Shown one piece after another: positions 11,294 to 13,845 of a DNA stretch of 13,845 nucleotides; the first letter of the stretch is position 1; every line of letters starts with the position of its first letter. The translations under genes were made by a program, and so were the position numbers. The stretch comes from JANNAT01 sp031422555. GTDB taxonomy: Bacteria; Pseudomonadota; Alphaproteobacteria; Rhodobacterales; Rhodobacteraceae. The stretch is from positions 1 through 13,845 of the forward strand of contig JANPLZ010000015.1 of the NCBI GenBank assembly GCA_031422555.1, read 5' to 3'. The notes under the pieces are model-generated. The model ran no database searches. It had not been told where the DNA came from and saw only the letters and a program-made list of their open reading frames with translations.

Positions 11294-12070
11294 TCAGCCC
11301 GCGACCAAACCCTTGATGTCCGATGCCAGACGGCTTGCCGCCCGGGCCAGCAAGGCGACATCACTGCCAGCGCCAACAAATGTTACACCCAATTCAAGAT
11401 AATGCGGCACAGCGGCGGTATCAAAGGTCAAAATGCCCGCCGCTTTGCCCGACGCCACGATCTGACGCAACGCATCGTCAATTGCGGTCTGCACGGCTGG
11501 CGCTGCGGAATTTCCCGGATACCCCATATCTGCCGCCAAATCCGCCGGACCGACAAAAATGCAATCAACATCGTCCAGCGCCAAAATAGCGGGCAAGGCG
11601 GCCAGTCCGGCCCGGCTTTCTACCTGCAAGATCAAGCAGATTTCGGTGTTGGCATTTTGAATATAATCAGCCATTTGCCCAAAATTCGACGCCCGCGCCG
11701 ACCCTGCCCCCACGCCGCGCATGCCTTTGGGCGGATACAGGGTGGCCGCAATCACCGCTTTGGCCTGCTCCACACTTTCGATCATCGGGATCAACAATGA
11801 TTGCACGCCCAGATCAAGGATCTGCTTGATAATCCAGGCCTCACCAATCGGGGGGCGCACCACCACAGTGCTGCGCGCACCAATGGTTTGGGCTTGTGAC
11901 AGAATGGTTGGAATGTCGTTCGGGCCATGCTCGGCATCAATCAACAGCCAATCAAAGCCAACATCCGACAAAAGTTCTGACGAATAGGCGCTGGCCAGAC
12001 TAAGCCAGATGCCGATTTGTGGCGTTTTCGCCGCCAGCGCAGCCTTGAGGTGATTTTTCGGCACGGGCAT
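11294..12070 (-). CDS. HpcH/HpaI family class II aldolase
   Basis: A 258-residue metal-dependent pyruvate aldolase of the HpcH/HpaI family (4-hydroxy-2-oxoheptanedioate aldolase type), which cleaves 4-hydroxy-2-oxo acids to pyruvate and an aldehyde. Conserved positions match HpaI: His48 in DAEHGPND, Arg72 in VVVRPP, the metal ligands Glu151 (QVES) and Asp177 (PADLAAD), and YPPKGMRGVG. The exact substrate cannot be read from sequence; 2-keto-3-deoxy sugar acid aldolases are close relatives. The start at 12070 is chosen for AAGGA 7 bases upstream; the in-frame ATGs at 12088 and 12232 lack such a site. It stands alone: convergent with nagA on one side and separated by a terminator from the gene on the other. 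No hpc/hpa pathway genes are visible. Confidence 0.9.
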   Translation of the reverse strand: MPVPKNHLKAALAAKTPQIGIWLSLASAYSSELLSDVGFDWLLIDAEHGPNDIPTILSQAQTIGARSTVVVRPPIGEAWIIKQILDLGVQSLLIPMIESVEQAKAVIAATLYPPKGMRGVGAGSARASNFGQMADYIQNANTEICLILQVESRAGLAALPAILALDDVDCIFVGPADLAADMGYPGNSAAPAVQTAIDDALRQIVASGKAAGILTFDTAAVPHYLELGVTFVGAGSDVALLARAASRLASDIKGLVAG

Positions 12071-12210
12071 GACGGGTCCTTCGGGCATACTGGGCGGCTG
12101 ATTTCGCCGCGCCTTACCGTGTTTAACAATGCCCCGGTGGTCAAGCCCCCAGACCAGACCGTTCAAGGTGATGGACGACCCAATGCGAATTGCAACGGGT
12201 ATTTCCCGGC

Positions 12211-12246
12211 TAAAAACAATCGCGCCCCCCAAGATGGAGGGCGCGA
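12211..12246 (-). terminator. Rho-independent terminator of the repeat-protein gene
   Basis: On the minus strand TCGCGCCCTCC pairs with GGGGGGCGCGA (11 pairs, one G:T) around the loop ATCTT, followed by TTGTTTTTA. It begins 34 bases past the stop of the 12280-12960 gene. The remaining leader of the aldolase gene (12071-12210) shows no promoter that I can defend. Confidence 0.9.
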
Positions 12247-12279
12247 CAGGCCGCAGGTCAAGATCGCAGGTTGGTGGAA

Positions 12280-12960
12280 TTAGTTGGTCATCAACACTTC
12301 CATCGCCGCAGCTTTCTTGGTGGCGTCGTCGTCTTTGCTGTCAAAAATTGTGTTCAAGACAGCCACTTGTGACAAAGTCAACTCTTCAAACCGTGGCTTT
12401 TCCACACCGATGGCGGCAAGTTTGCCGGTCAGCTGTTCTTCCAACTGATCGGTGCCGGAATGTTCAGTAGGCTCTATTTTCATCATGGCTTCCGCCAAAA
12501 CCCGCTCTGCCGCGGCTTTCTTTTCAGAATCCGGTTCGGTGCCGCCAAAGATCACGTTCAGGCGGCTTAGCTGTGACGGGGTCAGCATGACGCCTTCTGG
12601 CAAGGACAACCCGACGCCCGCCAGATACACCATCGCCTGCTGTTCCAACTGCAAAGTGCCTTCGTTGGCCTTCAGACGAGTCGGCTCGTTGGTTGCCGTC
12701 TCAATCAGTTTGGTCGCCGAAGCGGCTTTGTCGGCATCCGTAGTATCGGTGCGGTCCAGCAGGGCCGACAAGTTGGCAACTTCGCCCATGGTCAACATCC
12801 CAACCCGAGCCGAGCTGACGCCCACCGTCGCCAGATCATTGATAACCTGCTGTTCCAACTGCTGAAATTCAGTCATTTGCGCAAAACCGGCAGTGCCCCA
12901 CAGCGAAAGCGCCACCGCCGCAGCAAAGGGAATGGATTTTGTAAAGGTCAAGGTTTTCAT
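12280..12960 (-). CDS. Secreted protein with three tandem ~60-residue repeats, function unknown
   Basis: Not recognised as a named family. The 226-residue product has a Sec signal peptide (MKTLTFTKSIPFAAAVALS..., cleavage probably after GFA at 27) and no cysteines in the mature part, so it is likely periplasmic or secreted. The rest is three copies of one unit starting at LEQQ/LEEQ (residues 35, 105 and 173). The shared pattern is LExQ, then L-A-x-[VI]-G-[VL], LTxxx[VL]xxL, a short acidic linker, and KAA(A)xxxL, so mostly helical repeats are expected. The overall composition is acidic. AGGAG lies 6 bases before the ATG, a strong site, and a good terminator follows, so it is a single-gene unit. 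Roles in protein-protein contact or envelope binding are possible but not shown. Confidence 0.85.
   Translation of the reverse strand: MKTLTFTKSIPFAAAVALSLWGTAGFAQMTEFQQLEQQVINDLATVGVSSARVGMLTMGEVANLSALLDRTDTTDADKAASATKLIETATNEPTRLKANEGTLQLEQQAMVYLAGVGLSLPEGVMLTPSQLSRLNVIFGGTEPDSEKKAAAERVLAEAMMKIEPTEHSGTDQLEEQLTGKLAAIGVEKPRFEELTLSQVAVLNTIFDSKDDDATKKAAAMEVLMTN
12289..12870 (-). repeat. Three internal protein repeats
   Basis: The units cover residues about 31-89, 103-159 and 171-224 of the secreted protein, with LEQQ-to-LEQQ spacings of 70 and 68 residues. Identity between units is seen at L/E/Q, the LA..G core, the LT....L segment and the KAA tail. At DNA level a shared CTGTTCCAACTG (plus strand) remains near 12640 and 12850, so the copies have mostly diverged and the array is not a recent expansion. 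Confidence 0.75.
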
Positions 12961-13237
12961 GGTCGTCTCCTAGTTTGGAATTACGGTCATCAACCTGCAA
13001 GCCGCGAAATGGTTCCCTTGCCGTTAGGGCTGCAGGTTTGGGTCATCGTTCGCAAGGGCTTTGGTCAACCCCTGAACCACAAGGTCCACCCCACGCAAAT
13101 CTCCAGCGCGCGGGATGAACCTGATCGCGCAGATGGCACACAGACCCGCAGCGGGGGTGCAGTGGGTGCTGCACGGCGGTCAGCGGTTTTTCGAACTTGC
13201 TCTTGTGGCGGTCACCCGCTATTTGACGAACCGCGTA
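12961..13237. other. Intergenic region with one inverted repeat
   Basis: This 277-base stretch separates the repeat-protein gene from tRNA-Thr. It contains a perfect 8-base inverted repeat AACCTGCA (12992-12999) / TGCAGGTT (13031-13038), placed where a regulator of the minus-strand gene could bind, and a small hairpin GTGCAG / CTGCAC (13157-13174). I see no convincing gene; a plus-strand open frame through it is rejected because it overlaps both the signal-peptide region and the tRNA. Confidence 0.4.
13197..13225 (+). promoter_or_regulatory. Possible tRNA-Thr promoter
   Basis: TTGCTC (13197-13202) and TATTTG (13220-13225) are 17 bases apart; the implied start near 13232 lies just before the tRNA. 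Each box matches only about half of the sigma-70 consensus, so this is tentative. Confidence 0.35.
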
Positions 13238-13310
13238 GCCCCAATAGCTCAGCTGGTAGAGCACGTCATTCGTAATGACGGGGTCGGCGGTTCGAATCCG
13301 TCTTGGGGCA
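13238..13310 (+). tRNA. tRNA-Thr (anticodon CGT)
   Basis: A 73-base tRNA with a perfect acceptor stem GCCCCAA / TTGGGGC, D arm GCTCAGCTGGTAGAGC, anticodon stem CGTCA/TGACG around the loop TTCGTAA (anticodon CGT, reading ACG), and a T arm with TTCGAAT. CCA is not encoded (CGC follows the discriminator A), unlike the tRNA-Leu in this window. Confidence 0.96.
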
Positions 13311-13415
13311 CGCGCCAATCCCGAAATTTAACTACCATCCACGGAAAATAATCCCGTTTTGCGGTGCTTCCTTAGGCCCGGGGCGCAAACCCTGACCGCA
13401 GTGCCTGGTAAAGTC

Positions 13416-13845
13416 TCAATTTGCGCCGCGCGCGACGGCGGCAAGATCTATCAGGTCTGCAACCGGTTCAATCACAACCGGCTTGGGCGGTGGATTAACC
13501 AAAAGCGGCAATAGCTCGGACGCGGTGGCGCTTGGGCCGGTGCTCTCGGCGGGTTCGCGCCAGGATAGCGTGTCAAAGCCCGCACAATTTTCACAGATCG
13601 GAGCCCAAGCGGCATGAATTGCCTGACATTTGTCGCAGCACCATTGCGGGCCGCGCGGCGCAGTCAAGGCGCGGGCCAGCCAGCCGCGCACGACAGATTC
13701 GTCACTGCCTTCGCCCCGCTCTATCGCCGCCATGATCGCCAGACTGCGCCGGGTGGGATGGCGGGTGACCAGATCGGCCAAGGCCCGCCGGGCTGCAGGG
13801 AAGTCTTCGGCCGCAATGTTAAGTTCCGCCAAAAGCATCAGGGTT
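13416..13845 (-). CDS. hemY: HemY-type TPR protein, C-terminal part (cut by window edge)
   Basis: The 3' end of a gene continuing beyond the right edge; 143 codons are visible, the frame is open to the edge, and the ATG at 13838 is internal. The first ~60 residues are helical and Ala/Leu-rich, like the last tetratricopeptide repeats of HemY. Then comes a zinc-ribbon/rubredoxin-like motif WCCDKCQAIHAAWAPICENC with pairs CxxC (DK between) and CxxC (EN between), followed by FDTLSW and a Pro-rich tail. The C-terminal tetracysteine motif with FDTLSW is, from memory, typical of alphaproteobacterial HemY. HemY is an inner-membrane protein placed near late haem biosynthesis genes; its biochemical role is not settled and it is not protoporphyrinogen oxidase of the Gram-positive HemY kind. 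No clear terminator lies between its stop and tRNA-Thr. Confidence 0.8.
   Translation of the reverse strand, partial: TLMLLAELNIAAEDFPAARRALADLVTRHPTRRSLAIMAAIERGEGSDESVVRGWLARALTAPRGPQWCCDKCQAIHAAWAPICENCAGFDTLSWREPAESTGPSATASELLPLLVNPPPKPVVIEPVADLIDLAAVARGAN

Noticed and set aside
12877..13275. Plus-strand open frame of 132 codons reaching into tRNA-Thr
   Set aside because: It overlaps the signal-peptide coding end of the repeat protein and the tRNA gene, and its translation looks random.
13340..13380. Possible terminator for hemY on the minus strand (CCGCAAAACGG then GATTATTTT)
   Set aside because: The stem is only 3-4 pairs and the T tract is broken; too weak to call.

Overview
The window looks like chromosomal DNA of an alphaproteobacterium, most likely of the Rhodobacterales (Roseobacter-type). 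The protein sequences, the moderately high G+C, the uppP / NDUFA9-like gene pair and the HemY C-terminal zinc ribbon all fit that group. This placement is inference from recognised families; no search was run. No mobile element, phage gene, CRISPR array or rRNA was seen.

Layout, left to right. Positions 1-6900 hold one minus-strand operon for glutamate synthase, read in the order gltD, a secreted protein of unknown function, an alpha/beta hydrolase, gltB. The last three are joined by two ATGA stop/start overlaps. gltB runs off the left edge, with about 1319 codons present. A 161-base spacer with paired repeats (6901-7061) separates gltD from the minus-strand pair NDUFA9-like oxidoreductase - uppP (7062-8852). 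A short divergent region then carries a tRNA-Leu(CAG) with its own promoter (+). It is followed by nagK-nagA (+, 9259-11290), which overlap by 8 bases. nagA converges with an HpcH/HpaI-type aldolase gene (-, 11294-12070) across only 3 bases. Next come a clear rho-independent terminator (-), a secreted protein built of three tandem ~60-residue repeats (-, 12280-12960), a tRNA-Thr(CGT) (+), and the 3' end of hemY (-), which runs off the right edge.

Functions. The gltD...gltB operon makes both subunits of NADPH-dependent glutamate synthase (nitrogen assimilation). The nagK-nagA pair phosphorylates and deacetylates N-acetylglucosamine, probably in amino-sugar salvage or cell-wall recycling. UppP recycles the undecaprenyl lipid carrier. 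HemY is a membrane-associated TPR protein.

Points most worth a second look: (a) an abrupt change of codon usage inside gltB near positions 1030-1080, exactly at a very conserved motif, suggesting recombination or a chimeric assembly; (b) the two uncharacterised genes translationally locked between gltD and gltB; (c) the three-repeat secreted protein; (d) the paired repeats upstream of gltD. I found no convincing new multi-gene defence or mobile system.
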